A DNA stretch of 52,737 bases from Prevotella merdae (GCF_900290275.1 NZ_LT985324.1:1-52737), one strand, 5' to 3'. Shown: positions 26,785 through 36,965, counted from the stretch's first letter. A program made the numbers and translations. The notes: a model not told the origin generated them from the sequence alone.

Positions 26785-29700
26785 ATGTTCAAAAAACTTT
26801 TAAACCCAAAGGCATGGGCTTTATTCCTGCTTATGCTTTTTGCCATACCAATTGTGGCAGATGATTTCAACAGTCAGCGAACAGATTTTCGTGACGAGAG
26901 TATTTATTTCATGATGACCACTCGTTTCTACGATGGTGATACAGGAAACAATGTGCTCTGCTGGGATAACCAGGAAGAACAGATCAAAACAAAAGACCCT
27001 TGCTGGCGAGGCGACTTCCAGGGTGTGATCGACAAGCTCGACTACATCAAGGCGCTTGGTTTCACAGCCATTTGGATTACTCCAGTTGTTCAGAACGCTT
27101 CAGGCTACGACTATCATGGTTATCATGCATCTGACTTCACACGCGTTGACTGCCGTTATCAGAGCAGTGACGGTAAAAAGACTGGTGACGCGATGTTCCA
27201 GGAACTCATCGACAAAGCGCACGCAAAGGGTATCAAAATTATCCTCGATATCGTGCTCAACCACACAGGTAACTTCGGTGAGGAGACACTCTGCAAGTTA
27301 TTTGATCGTGACACACAGCTTCGCAATCAGGCTTACATAGATGCTTGTATGATTCCAAATGAAGAAAAGTTGGGTAGCGACTACTTGAATGTTGCAGGAG
27401 GTTTCCAGTATCAGCGTCGTCTGGCGCAGATGAAGAATACCGATGGTGTGAATCATGATATTCACAATTACTGGCACCATTTCGGTAACTTCAATTGGGA
27501 TGATCCTACCCGTTGGTGGGCTCAGATTGCAGGCGACTGTGTAGACCTCAATACCGAGAACGATGCAGTGGCAGATTATCTTGTCAACTGCTATGGCAGC
27601 TTTATCAAGATGGGCGTAGATGGTTTCCGTATCGATACCTCTGGTCACATCTCTCGTCTTACCTTCTGCAAGCAGTTTATCCCTCAATTTGCAAAACTTG
27701 GCGAGGAGTACAAGAGCAAGCGTCTTAACGGGGCTCCTTTCTTTATGTATGGTGAGGTATGTGCCCGTTTCGGTGGTGTAACGTACCGTGGTCAGGACAA
27801 TCTTTCACCTTATTATTATACATGGAAGGCTCCACAGGACTTGATGGATCAGTTTGATGGTAGCCAGTCATATTGGGATACACAGGCCGTCTATGATAGA
27901 GGTTCTGGTATGGATGATAAGCTGATGCCTCTCTGTGAGAAAGATAATGCAGCATCTCCTGAAAGCGATAACACCTTTATGGTGAATGGCAAATGGCATG
28001 AACCAGACTATTCTCAGTCAAGTGGATTCAATGTTATCGATTTCCCATTGCACTACAACTTTAACACAGCTGGAGCCGCATACCGTTTAGCTAAAGAAGG
28101 TGATAAAAAATATAATGACGCTACTTACAATGTAGTATATGTAGATAGCCATGACTACTGTCCAGGTCCAAACGATGGTGTTCGTTTCCCTGGTACTGAT
28201 GCTCAGTGGGCTGAGAATCTCTCTCTGATGTTTACCTTCCGTGGTATCCCATGTCTCTACTATGGTTCTGAGATTGGTTTCCGTCGTGGTTCTGCAATTG
28301 ATCGTGGCCCTCATGGTCCTCTCTCTGATACAGGTCGTGCTTACTTCGGTGGTTATATCACTGGTGATGTGGAAGCATCTGACTTCGGTGATTATCAAGC
28401 TTCTGGTAATGTGGCTGCCACATTGAATCATGATGTAGCTCAACACCTCATTCGTTTGAACAAGATTCGTCAGGCAGTTCCTGCACTCCGTAAGGGTCAG
28501 TGGACCGATGACGGTTGTGAAGCCAATGGTGGTATCGCCTTCAAGCGTGCTTACAAGGATAGCTACGCTCTCGTAGCCCTCAATGGTGGTGCTACATTCA
28601 CAGATTGCCCAGAAGGCACATATACTGATGTTGTTACTGGTCAGACATATACTGGTTCTACTATCACCGTAGACGCTCCTCAGACTCAAGGTCAGGTACG
28701 TGTACTTGTAAAGGATTGGACTGGTGGTGTAATAGGCGAGGATGGCCCATTTATCTACACAACTTCTCCTGTATCAAAGGGCGATCAGAAATACGACGGT
28801 CATGAAGAGGATGGCACAACATGGAACGAGCAGGCTCCTTCTGCTTCTGCAACTGTTGAGTTCTCACAAGCAGGTGGAACATTCCGCACAGAGACTATCG
28901 ACCTGACAGTTACTCTCTCTGAAGACGCTCAGTCTGGTTGGTATCAGATACAAGGTCAGGATAAGGTGAACTTGACTCCTGGTGAGAGTGTGAATCTTAC
29001 CATTGGCGCAGATATGGCCTTTGGCGACACCAAGACTATTGACTGGTACGCAATGAGCCAGGATGGTAAAGAGAAGAACGGTAGCTTGACCTTCAGAAAG
29101 GTAGATCCAAATGCTTCTATCATAGTATACGTTAAGGCCAACAGCGCTCCTAACCTTTATGCATGGGTAGAAGGCGGCGAAAAAGCCAAGGTTCTCAATG
29201 GCGATTGGCCTGGCAAGAAGATGTCTACCAAGACAACTATCGAAGGTGTAGATTATTATATGTTCGTGGCAGATGGCGTAGAGAAATTCAACATTATTCT
29301 CAACAATGGTAGCGGCGCACAGACTGGCGACATTACTGACATCACAGCTACAACATTCCTCTCATATGATGGTGGCTCTGGCTACAAGATTCTTACCGAT
29401 ATTCCTGTTCCTGTTCCTGATCCGAACCCGAATCCAAATCCAAATCCAAATCCTGATCCAGAACCAGACCCAACACCTACCCCAAATCCAACTGGCAAGT
29501 TCTATGTTTACTTTGCCGCTCCTACATCATGGACAACTGTTAAGGCATGGGTATGGAACCACAATAATGGCGACGAGAACTATACTGGTGGCAATTGGCC
29601 AGGCGAGGATTGTGTAAAGACTTCTAACAAGTACAACGGTATGACCGTTTGGATGTGGGAGTATAAGGGCGACAAGACAGACATGCCTACAAACATCATC

Positions 29701-29955
29701 TTTAACAATGGTAGTGGCGAGCAGACCAAAGACCTCGACTATCAGAACGGCAAGTGCTACGACTTCAATGGCGTTAATGGTTCAATCAACATCACAACAG
29801 CCATCAAGGGCATCAACGCAGCAGCCAAGACAATGGTTAAGGTTTACACACTCAACGGCGAATGTGTTGCTGTACTGTCCGACCTCAACTCGGCAACCTA
29901 CACTCTCCGCCCAGGCATCTATGTTGCCAACGGCAGAAAGTTTGTGATTCGCTAA
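26785..29955 (+). CDS. Secreted GH13 alpha-amylase with C-terminal starch-binding modules
   Basis: The ATG at 26785 gives 1056 residues and a signal peptide (about 1-25, ending IPIVADD). Longer in-frame starts lie upstream of or inside the promoter and lack a signal. The GH13 domain shows region I DIVLNHTG, nucleophile D284 in GVDGFRIDT, acid/base E324 in MYGEVC and D457 in VDSHD. After a beta domain come two similar carbohydrate-binding units (each with a GxWPG motif and an IILNNGSG or IIFNNGSG stretch) split by a Pro-Asn-Asp linker. A sorting-type tail (VKVYTLNGECVAV ... GIYVANGRKFVIR) ends the protein. It has no lipobox, unlike SusG, so it is probably released or attached through type IX secretion. 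It should hydrolyse starch outside the cell. Confidence 0.93.
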   Translation: MFKKLLNPKAWALFLLMLFAIPIVADDFNSQRTDFRDESIYFMMTTRFYDGDTGNNVLCWDNQEEQIKTKDPCWRGDFQGVIDKLDYIKALGFTAIWITPVVQNASGYDYHGYHASDFTRVDCRYQSSDGKKTGDAMFQELIDKAHAKGIKIILDIVLNHTGNFGEETLCKLFDRDTQLRNQAYIDACMIPNEEKLGSDYLNVAGGFQYQRRLAQMKNTDGVNHDIHNYWHHFGNFNWDDPTRWWAQIAGDCVDLNTENDAVADYLVNCYGSFIKMGVDGFRIDTSGHISRLTFCKQFIPQFAKLGEEYKSKRLNGAPFFMYGEVCARFGGVTYRGQDNLSPYYYTWKAPQDLMDQFDGSQSYWDTQAVYDRGSGMDDKLMPLCEKDNAASPESDNTFMVNGKWHEPDYSQSSGFNVIDFPLHYNFNTAGAAYRLAKEGDKKYNDATYNVVYVDSHDYCPGPNDGVRFPGTDAQWAENLSLMFTFRGIPCLYYGSEIGFRRGSAIDRGPHGPLSDTGRAYFGGYITGDVEASDFGDYQASGNVAATLNHDVAQHLIRLNKIRQAVPALRKGQWTDDGCEANGGIAFKRAYKDSYALVALNGGATFTDCPEGTYTDVVTGQTYTGSTITVDAPQTQGQVRVLVKDWTGGVIGEDGPFIYTTSPVSKGDQKYDGHEEDGTTWNEQAPSASATVEFSQAGGTFRTETIDLTVTLSEDAQSGWYQIQGQDKVNLTPGESVNLTIGADMAFGDTKTIDWYAMSQDGKEKNGSLTFRKVDPNASIIVYVKANSAPNLYAWVEGGEKAKVLNGDWPGKKMSTKTTIEGVDYYMFVADGVEKFNIILNNGSGAQTGDITDITATTFLSYDGGSGYKILTDIPVPVPDPNPNPNPNPNPDPEPDPTPTPNPTGKFYVYFAAPTSWTTVKAWVWNHNNGDENYTGGNWPGEDCVKTSNKYNGMTVWMWEYKGDKTDMPTNIIFNNGSGEQTKDLDYQNGKCYDFNGVNGSINITTAIKGINAAAKTMVKVYTLNGECVAVLSDLNSATYTLRPGIYVANGRKFVIR

Positions 29956-29994
29956 AACTACTTAACCATTAATATTTAGAGAATATATTGTTTA

Positions 29995-30077
29995 GAGACG
30001 ATAGGGACAATTCTTTGGTAAAAGGTCTTTGCAGACCATAGCCAAAAACATAGAATTGTTTCTATTGTCTCTTTTCT
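29995..30077 (+). terminator. Large hairpin terminator of the amylase gene
   Basis: 20-nt arms (29995-30014 and 30052-30071, outer part gagacgatag) pair with wobbles. An inner hairpin ggtct/agacc lies at 30024-30037. T-rich sequence follows the second arm. Confidence 0.8.
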
Positions 30078-30111
30078 TTTGCGTGTCAATATAAAAATTG
30101 CGTGAAAATCG

Positions 30112-30142
30112 TTGGCAGTCTCTCTTTTTATTCGTACTTTTG
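30112..30142 (+). promoter_or_regulatory. Promoter of ilvE
   Basis: TTG at 30112-30114, a 20-bp gap and TACTTTTG at 30135-30142 match the Bacteroidetes promoter; the ATG is at 30192. Confidence 0.6.
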
Positions 30143-30191
30143 CCTTTAACAAATATGAAATGTAATTAATCTTACAAATACAGATAATGTT

Positions 30192-31208
30192 ATGAAAGAT
30201 ATCGCATGGTCTGAGTTGTCGTTTGGCTATATGCCTACCGACTACAATGTTCGCTGTTGCTACCGCGACGGCAAGTGGGGCGAAATAGAGGTTTGCTCCG
30301 ACGAGTACATAAAGCTGCACATGGCTGCAACATGCTTGCACTATGGTCAGGAAGCATTTGAGGGACTAAAGGCTTATCGTTGCCCAGATGGTAAAGTGCG
30401 CGTGTTCCGTGTAGAGGAGAACGCAAGTCGTCTGCAGTCTACATGCCGTGGCATAATGATGCCAGAGGTTCCAACAGAACTCTTTGTCGAGATGGTTAAG
30501 AAGGTAGTGCGCCTAAACCAGGAGTATATTCCTACTTACGAGAGTGGTGCTACACTCTACATCCGTCCGTTGCTCATAGGCACATCGGCTCAGGTAGGTG
30601 TGCATCCAGCTACAGAGTATATGTTCCTGATCTTCGTTACACCAGTAGGTCCTTACTTCAAGGGCGGTTTCTCAACCAACCCTTACGTCATAATGCGCGA
30701 CTACGACCGTGCAGCTCCTCTGGGTACCGGTATATATAAGGTGGGTGGCAACTATGCAGCCAGCCTCAAGGCCAACTCTATTGCCCACGCCAAGGGTTAT
30801 GCCAGCGAGTTCTATCTCGACTCAAAGGAGAAGAAGTATGTCGACGAGTGTGGCGCTGCCAACTTCTTCGGCATCAAGGACAATACATATGTAACACCAA
30901 AGTCTACATCAATCCTCCCTTCTATTACCAACAAGAGTCTGATGCAGATTGCCGAAGACCTGGGTATGAAGGTAGAGCGTCGTCCAGTTCCTGAGGAAGA
31001 ACTCGACACATTCGAGGAGGCAGGAGCTTGCGGTACAGCTGCCGTTATATCGCCAATATCTCATCTCGACGACCTTGAAACAGGCAAGGTGTACAACTTT
31101 GGCGATAAGCCAGGTCCATGGTCTACCAAACTTTACAACACTCTGCGTGGCATTCAGTATGGCACAATAGAGGATAAGCACGGCTGGACAACTGTTGTTA
31201 TTGAGTAA
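30192..31208 (+). CDS. ilvE: Branched-chain amino acid aminotransferase
   Basis: A 338-residue fold-type IV PLP aminotransferase. It interconverts leucine, isoleucine and valine with their 2-oxo acids using glutamate/2-oxoglutarate. The PLP lysine is K183 in GIYKVGGNYAAS, and VDECGAANFF is the conserved cofactor segment. LHYGQEAFEGLKAYR near the N-terminus is typical of the long bacterial/eukaryotic type. It has its own promoter and is not linked to other ilv or leu genes here. Confidence 0.96.
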   Translation: MKDIAWSELSFGYMPTDYNVRCCYRDGKWGEIEVCSDEYIKLHMAATCLHYGQEAFEGLKAYRCPDGKVRVFRVEENASRLQSTCRGIMMPEVPTELFVEMVKKVVRLNQEYIPTYESGATLYIRPLLIGTSAQVGVHPATEYMFLIFVTPVGPYFKGGFSTNPYVIMRDYDRAAPLGTGIYKVGGNYAASLKANSIAHAKGYASEFYLDSKEKKYVDECGAANFFGIKDNTYVTPKSTSILPSITNKSLMQIAEDLGMKVERRPVPEEELDTFEEAGACGTAAVISPISHLDDLETGKVYNFGDKPGPWSTKLYNTLRGIQYGTIEDKHGWTTVVIE

Positions 31209-31246
31209 CAGGCAGTTAAAAGGACCTTTAAAAGTAAAAAATAGTT

Positions 31247-31316
31247 AATGCGGGTGCAAATTTACGCTTGTATGTCATTGTATATGAAATAAAAAGCGTA
31301 CCTTTGCACCCGCATT
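31247..31316. promoter_or_regulatory. rpsO promoter embedded in a nested palindrome
   Basis: Arms aatgcgggtgcaaa (31247-31260) and tttgcacccgcatt (31303-31316) are perfect 14-bp complements. After a two-base internal mismatch, tacgctt (31263-31269) and aagcgta (31294-31300) add seven pairs. The -7 box TACCTTTG (31299-31306) straddles the right arm, with TTG at 31278-31280 as a possible -33. The left arm read on the minus strand also gives a TAnnTTTG word (TAAATTTG). Confidence 0.75.
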
Positions 31317-31350
31317 TTGCACAAATAACAATTTAATTCACAAAAGTTCT

Positions 31351-31620
31351 ATGTATTTAGATCAGGCAAAAAAACAAGAGATCTTTGGACAGTACGGAAA
31401 GTCTAACACTGATACTGGTTCAGCTGAGAGCCAGATAGCATTGTTCTCATACCGTATTTCCCACTTGACGGAACATCTTAAGAAGAACCGTAAAGATTAT
31501 ACTACCGCACGTTCTTTGACACAGTTGGTAGGAAAGCGCCGCGCATTGCTCAACTACTTGTACGACCGCGACATCAATCGCTATCGTGCAATCGTTAAGG
31601 CTCTCGGTCTGCGTAAGTAA
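31351..31620 (+). CDS. rpsO: 30S ribosomal protein S15
   Basis: An 89-residue S15 of standard length. It binds the central domain of 16S rRNA early in 30S assembly. The family segments TGSAESQIALFSYRISHLTEH and LVGKRRALLNYLYDRD are clear. It is transcribed alone from the palindromic promoter upstream. In other bacteria S15 represses its own translation by binding its leader; whether the structured leader here does this is not known. Confidence 0.98.
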   Translation: MYLDQAKKQEIFGQYGKSNTDTGSAESQIALFSYRISHLTEHLKKNRKDYTTARSLTQLVGKRRALLNYLYDRDINRYRAIVKALGLRK

Positions 31621-31670
31621 TCTACGCAAAGAGACTTTGAAGAAAAGTAGAGCAATTTGCAAAGAAAACG

Positions 31671-31706
31671 AAATCCCGAGGATTCAATTACGAATTCTCG
31701 GGATTT
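31671..31706 (+). terminator. Hairpin after rpsO
   Basis: aaatcccgag (31671-31680) and ctcgggattt (31697-31706) form a perfect 10-bp stem, with extra inner pairs attc/gaat. The following T tract is short (ttctgcgttt). Confidence 0.7.
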
Positions 31707-31721
31707 CTGCGTTTAGGTGGA

Positions 31722-31873
31722 CAGGAGAACATGAAAACTAAGACATAAGAACAAGAGGACATGAAAAACTAAGACATAAGAACATAAGAACATGAAATTC
31801 CTTGGAAGCGTGTGTTAAGACATAAGAACATGAAAAACTAAGACATAAGAACAAGAGAACATGAAATCCTTAG
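31722..31873. repeat. Dispersed low-complexity repeat (aagacataagaac family)
   Basis: Variants of aagacataagaac and gaacaagaggacatgaaa alternate four to five times. The same words recur at about 37500-37560 beside a truncated gene. No coding potential. Confidence 0.8.
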
Positions 31874-31920
31874 TAGTCTAATTTTATGTTAATATTCTTT
31901 TTTATTTCATAAGTTATTTC

Positions 31921-31928
31921 TATCTTTG
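31921..31928 (+). promoter_or_regulatory. -7 element for the first SusC/SusD pair
   Basis: TATCTTTG, exact TAnnTTTG, about 78 bp before the susC-like ATG. No good -33 box is seen. Confidence 0.5.
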
Positions 31929-32005
31929 CATAGTGTAAGAAACAAAAACCGTGAAACATACGGTGAGAACACTACTAATTTACTAATCAAAATTTTTTAA
32001 ACCTT

Positions 32006-35000
32006 ATGAACAAAAGAACAGCCGCAACACTTGCGCTCTGTCTTTCGATGTCTGTTGCATCATATGGACAGAATCAAGCGAGCAAACATTCGGTTAAGGG
32101 CGTTGTGCTTGACGAAAAGGGAGAACCCGTAATCGGAGCAAGCGTAAAAGTTCCTGGCAGCAAGAATGGTACTGTTACCGACATTGACGGTAACTTCACA
32201 CTCTCTGTTGCCAACGAGAATGCCACCGTAGAGGTGACTTATCTTGGCTACGACGCCCAGCGTGTTAAAGTGAGCAGCGGTAAGGCAGCTACAGTACGCC
32301 TGACACAAAACTCTCAAAATCTTAATGAAGTGGTTGTCGTAGGTTACGGCACCCAAAAGAAGGTGAACCTCACGGGTAGTGTGGCTTCAGTATCTTCAGA
32401 CAAGCTGACCAACCGTGTAGAGTCGAATGTGCTTTCGGCCATTCAAGGTACAGTACCTGGTGTTACCATCATCTCGCGTCCAGGCTCTACTCCTTCCATC
32501 AACTTCCGTGGCCGTGGCAACCTTGGCACCTCAGAGCCTCTCTACGTAATCGATGGTGTTATTGCCGATGCCACATTCTTCCAGAACCTCGACCCCGAGA
32601 GTATCGAGTCTATCTCGTTCCTTAAGGATGCCGCTTCGTCGTCAATCTACGGTTCGCGTGCAGCCTATGGTGTTGTGCTCGTCACAACCAAGCAGGGCAA
32701 GAAGGAGCGCATGTCTGTATCCTACAGCGGAATGGTTGGCGTAAAGACACCTACATATCTGCCCGACCTCATCAGCTCGTCCGAGTATGCCGAGCTTCTT
32801 AACGAGGCCATGTACAACCGCAATCCTGCCGGAGGCAAGAATCAGGCTTATACAGCCGAGCAGGTTGGATGGTTCAAGGACGGCAGCAAGCCCGACCTTT
32901 ATCCAAATACCGACTGGATGGACCTAACCATGGACAAGCACGTTGCCACAACACAGCACTCGCTCAACGTTAGTGGAGGCAGCGACAAGGTGCAGTATTA
33001 TCTCGGTGGCGGCTACCAGTACAACGACAGCTTTGTGCGCGGACGCAACAGCAACCGCTACAACTTTAACATGAGCCTGTCGTCTAAGGTAAACAATTGG
33101 CTGTCTGTAAACGGTAGCGCCAAGTACATACGCAACCAGAACGAAACAAACCAGGGTGTGCCCGACTTTACCAGCTTCTTGCTCGTGCCTTCTACCATGG
33201 TGGCAAAGCAGAGCAATGGCGAGTTTGGTAGCATTTCGGGTGGCCAGCAGGCTACATTAGAGTTTATCAACCGAAACCCGCTGCGCCGCCTTTCGAAGAA
33301 AGACTGGTCGAAGTCGGCTTTCGAGAACTCGCTCTATAGCGTAGGCATGGACATCACACCATTGAAGGGACTTAAAATTTCGGCTTCGGGCTCTTACAAG
33401 CGCTACGAGTACAAGTATAAGAGCTACTCGGCCAAACAGGATGCTGTAAACAACTTCGAGTCGGGTAACCCGATATCAGGTACTTCGAGCGACGTTAACA
33501 AGATGAGTATGTCGTGGAGCAGCAGTTCGCGCCTACAGACCAACCTCGTTGCCACCTACAACTTCAACATAGCCCAGGACCACTCGTTCACGCTCCTTGC
33601 CGGTACATCCTACGAGGACAACAAGTACGAGTCGCTGTCGGGCAGTCGCAAAAACTTCCCTACCGAGACATTAGAGAGCATGGGCGCTGGCTCGTCGGCA
33701 CCCGAGGACATCTCTAACGGAGCCTCAATGAGCAACTACAAGCTTATGTCTTACTTCGGACGCATCAACTACTCGTTCAAGGACCGCTATTTGTTCGAGG
33801 CCAATGTGCGTACCGATGGCTCGTCACGCTTCTACAAGTCAGAGCGTTGGGGATGGTTCCCCTCGTTCTCGGCAGGATGGCGTGTAAGCGAGGAAGAATT
33901 CATGAAGCCTATAACATGGATTAACAACCTCAAGATTCGAGCCTCTTACGGTACGCTGGGTAATATTAATAATGTGGGCAACTACGACTACTTCCAGCTC
34001 TACGACAAGTCGGGCAACTATGTGTTCGACAAGGTGCCTGTTGAGGGTATTGCCGAGTCGAAACCAGCCAACCGCACTCTTACATGGGAGAAGGTGGCTA
34101 TTGCTGACGTTGGTGTAGACCTCGACCTCTTCGACAACCACCTGAGCGTTGTTGCCGACTACTATGTTAAGAAGACCAGCAACATTCTTCTGGGCTACAA
34201 CGTGCCTGTAGAGACCGGCATTACACAGGCTCCGTCGCAGAACGTGGGTAAGGTTAAGAACACAGGTTTCGAAATGGCTGTTACCTACCGCAACAAGATC
34301 AGCGATTTCCGCTACGAGGTTACAGGCAACATCTCGTTCAACAAGAACAAGATTGAGGACCTCTCTGGCTCTGACAACATGATTCAGAATGGAGGCGACA
34401 AGATTAGATACATTCTCAAGGAGGGCGAGTCTATCGGTTCGTTCTACGGTTACAAGACCGCCGGATTGTATACACAGAAGGAGATTGACGAGGGCCACTA
34501 CTACACACTCGGCCGTAAGCCTAACGCCGGCGACATCAAGTACGTGCCACAGCGCGACAATGTGGAGTGGGGATCGGCTATTACCGACGAAGACCGCACC
34601 ATCATAGGCTGCGACGTGCCTAAGTTCACCTACGGACTTAACCTCAACCTCGGCTATAAGGACTTCGAGCTTTCGCTCTTCGGACAGGGCGTGGCTGGTG
34701 CCAAGGTTGCGTTCGAGTCAGAGCAGGTATGGGCATTCTTCCTCAACTCCAACCCGCGCAAGTTCCACCTTGGACGTTGGACTGAGGCCAACCCTAACCC
34801 TAACGCCAACTATCCGAGAATTTACGGTGGTGTGTCTCAAGACACATACAACCAGAACTTCTCCGACCGCCAGTTGTTCAGCGCCAACTATTTCCGCATC
34901 AAGACCATCACCCTCGGCTATCGCTTGCCGCGCACATTGGTCAACCGCATTGGCTTGAACTCTGTCAAGGCTTTCGTTACAGGCGAGAACCTCTTCACAT

Positions 35001-35110
35001 TCAGAGGCGACAACATCATGAAGGACTTCGACCCAGAGTCGGTTTCAGGTCGTTCGGTTTCGGCGCTTGGCGAAAAGTCAATCGCTTTCGGTTTAAATGT
35101 TGAATTCTAA
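32006..35110 (+). CDS. SusC/RagA-family TonB-dependent outer membrane transporter
   Basis: A 1034-residue outer-membrane barrel with a signal peptide (1-22, ending SYGQ). A carboxypeptidase-D-like domain (about 28-105, VKGVVLDEKGEPVIGASVKV) comes first, then the SusC signature LNEVVVVGYGTQKKVNLTGS, the plug (YVIDGV ... SISFLKDAASSSIYGSRAA) and a 22-strand-type barrel ending in an aromatic Phe. It imports an oligosaccharide or peptide with its SusD partner, powered by TonB. The SusD-like gene follows after 17 bp. The substrate is unknown because no enzyme gene lies beside it. Confidence 0.96.
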   Translation: MNKRTAATLALCLSMSVASYGQNQASKHSVKGVVLDEKGEPVIGASVKVPGSKNGTVTDIDGNFTLSVANENATVEVTYLGYDAQRVKVSSGKAATVRLTQNSQNLNEVVVVGYGTQKKVNLTGSVASVSSDKLTNRVESNVLSAIQGTVPGVTIISRPGSTPSINFRGRGNLGTSEPLYVIDGVIADATFFQNLDPESIESISFLKDAASSSIYGSRAAYGVVLVTTKQGKKERMSVSYSGMVGVKTPTYLPDLISSSEYAELLNEAMYNRNPAGGKNQAYTAEQVGWFKDGSKPDLYPNTDWMDLTMDKHVATTQHSLNVSGGSDKVQYYLGGGYQYNDSFVRGRNSNRYNFNMSLSSKVNNWLSVNGSAKYIRNQNETNQGVPDFTSFLLVPSTMVAKQSNGEFGSISGGQQATLEFINRNPLRRLSKKDWSKSAFENSLYSVGMDITPLKGLKISASGSYKRYEYKYKSYSAKQDAVNNFESGNPISGTSSDVNKMSMSWSSSSRLQTNLVATYNFNIAQDHSFTLLAGTSYEDNKYESLSGSRKNFPTETLESMGAGSSAPEDISNGASMSNYKLMSYFGRINYSFKDRYLFEANVRTDGSSRFYKSERWGWFPSFSAGWRVSEEEFMKPITWINNLKIRASYGTLGNINNVGNYDYFQLYDKSGNYVFDKVPVEGIAESKPANRTLTWEKVAIADVGVDLDLFDNHLSVVADYYVKKTSNILLGYNVPVETGITQAPSQNVGKVKNTGFEMAVTYRNKISDFRYEVTGNISFNKNKIEDLSGSDNMIQNGGDKIRYILKEGESIGSFYGYKTAGLYTQKEIDEGHYYTLGRKPNAGDIKYVPQRDNVEWGSAITDEDRTIIGCDVPKFTYGLNLNLGYKDFELSLFGQGVAGAKVAFESEQVWAFFLNSNPRKFHLGRWTEANPNPNANYPRIYGGVSQDTYNQNFSDRQLFSANYFRIKTITLGYRLPRTLVNRIGLNSVKAFVTGENLFTFRGDNIMKDFDPESVSGRSVSALGEKSIAFGLNVEF

Positions 35111-35127
35111 AAAAAAGAGTAAAAGTT

Positions 35128-36903
35128 ATGAAGACTAAATATATCAAACATTTGGCTGTATTGGGAATGTTGACGCTTGGCGTATCATCATGCGACCTTG
35201 GCGTTGTTCCGCCAGACGCTATCTCGGCCGATAGCTATTGGAAGACCGAGCAGGACGCCTGGTATGCCATGAACGAAATATATGCTAACGGAATGCCCGA
35301 CTTTATCGACGGCATCTCCGACGAGATGTATACCGACAATGCCCACAGCCACAAGCCATGGGAGGGCCCGTTCGAGGCTTTCCAGCAGGGTGGCGTTACA
35401 GCAGGCGATGGTGCAGGCAGCTACAACTATACCACCATTCGCCTTGCCAACAACTATATTGCCAACGTAGACCGCTGCTCGATGAGCGACGAGCTTAAGG
35501 AGCGCACCAAGATGGAGGCACGCTTCTTCCGTGCATGGAGCTATTACAATATGGTAATCAAGTTTGGCGGTGTGCCACTTGTTACCGACGTTATGGAGTA
35601 CAACGCTCCAAACGTGGCGCGCGACGACGCTCAGAAGGTTAAGGACTTTGTGCTAACCGAGCTGGGCGAGATAGCCAAGAAGCTGCCCGAATCTTATCCC
35701 GGCGGCTCTAAGCTTAACGAGACAGGCCGCGTGACACGCTACGCAGCACTTGCCCTACGCACACGTGCAGCACTTGCTTTCGGCAATTATACCGAGGCTG
35801 AGGCTTCTGCCAAGGAGCTCATCGGCTCAAACAAGTTCAAGCTCTACAAGGTTACATCCTTGACCCCAGCCCAGGAGCTCGAGGCCAACGAGATGACACA
35901 GTTTGTAGACTTTGCAAGCCTTGGCATCGACAAAGACAAGTTTGTCAAGGGCATCTTCAGCTACGGAGGCATCTGGCAGAACGACAACGGCAACGTGAGC
36001 GACCCTGAGGTTATCCTTGCACACGAGCACACCACAGGCTCCAACAGCGTAGACTGGGCTCGCTACCAGTACGCTCGCCCGTCGCAGCTTGTCAAGGGCT
36101 ACTCGTCTTACGAGCCACTTGCCGAGCTTGTTGAGGCCTACTGGAACGCCGATGGCAAGACAATGCCAGCAAAGGTGGACGTAGACGTGAACAAGGCCAA
36201 CTACGACAAACTTTATGCAAAGGTTAGCGGTCTCGACCAGAAGGGCTACATTGCCAAAGTGCCTACACTCGACCTCAAGGACGACGCCTACATGCAGCAG
36301 TTCCGCAATCGCGACAGCCGTCTCTATGCCTCAATACTCTTCCCGTTCAAGGGTTGGCACGAAACCGATTTCGGCACATTCTACTATCGTTGGAATCCGG
36401 CATGGGCTGGCAAAGACGGCAACGAGTCGTGGACAGGCTTCAGCTTCCGCAAGCTTGTGTCTGTACGTCCTTACGACACTGGCTGGGGCGAGAACTATAG
36501 CTACGACGACTTCCCCGTATTGCGTTACGCCGAGGTGCTCATCTCTGCTGCCGAGGCTCACATCATGAACACAGGCTACGATGCTACAGCCCAGGGCTGG
36601 CTCAACCAGTTGCGCGACCGTTGCGGTATGCCTAACGTTCCTACATCGTTTGCCTCAAAAGAGGCTGCGCTCGACTTTGTGCGCAACGAGCGTCGTATAG
36701 AGCTTGCTGGCGAGGGTCAGCGTTTTGCCGACATGCGCCGTTATGGCAACGAGTATTGCGCCAAGGTAATGACTGGCACATCTTACGGCATCAACAAGTA
36801 TGTGGTTGTAAAGAAGAATTGGGAGAGCAAGAACATGCTGTTCCCAATCCCAACATCCGCACGCGACCTAAACCCACTGCTTGAGCAGAATCCGGGTTAC
36901 TAA
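35128..36903 (+). CDS. SusD/RagB-family surface nutrient-binding lipoprotein
   Basis: A 591-residue lipoprotein; the lipobox cysteine is C22 in LGVSSCDLG. TPR-like helices in the N-terminal part, the conserved EARFFRAWSYYNMVIKFGGV segment, and the C-terminal DFVRNERRIELAGEGQRFAD with DLNPLLEQNPGY at the end are all typical. It caps the SusC barrel and captures ligand at the cell surface. It is co-transcribed with the susC-like gene and followed by a terminator. Confidence 0.96.
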   Translation: MKTKYIKHLAVLGMLTLGVSSCDLGVVPPDAISADSYWKTEQDAWYAMNEIYANGMPDFIDGISDEMYTDNAHSHKPWEGPFEAFQQGGVTAGDGAGSYNYTTIRLANNYIANVDRCSMSDELKERTKMEARFFRAWSYYNMVIKFGGVPLVTDVMEYNAPNVARDDAQKVKDFVLTELGEIAKKLPESYPGGSKLNETGRVTRYAALALRTRAALAFGNYTEAEASAKELIGSNKFKLYKVTSLTPAQELEANEMTQFVDFASLGIDKDKFVKGIFSYGGIWQNDNGNVSDPEVILAHEHTTGSNSVDWARYQYARPSQLVKGYSSYEPLAELVEAYWNADGKTMPAKVDVDVNKANYDKLYAKVSGLDQKGYIAKVPTLDLKDDAYMQQFRNRDSRLYASILFPFKGWHETDFGTFYYRWNPAWAGKDGNESWTGFSFRKLVSVRPYDTGWGENYSYDDFPVLRYAEVLISAAEAHIMNTGYDATAQGWLNQLRDRCGMPNVPTSFASKEAALDFVRNERRIELAGEGQRFADMRRYGNEYCAKVMTGTSYGINKYVVVKKNWESKNMLFPIPTSARDLNPLLEQNPGY

Positions 36904-36965
36904 TCGCCTTGTTTCTCTTTTTTAGTTCTGCTACAAACAGGAGATAATATATATTTGAGAGGGTG

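Noticed and set aside
31247..31316. Phase-variable invertible promoter at rpsO
   Set aside because: Inverted repeats around a promoter are the usual sign, but only 42 bp separate the arms, no invertase gene is near, and rpsO is essential, so switching it off is implausible.
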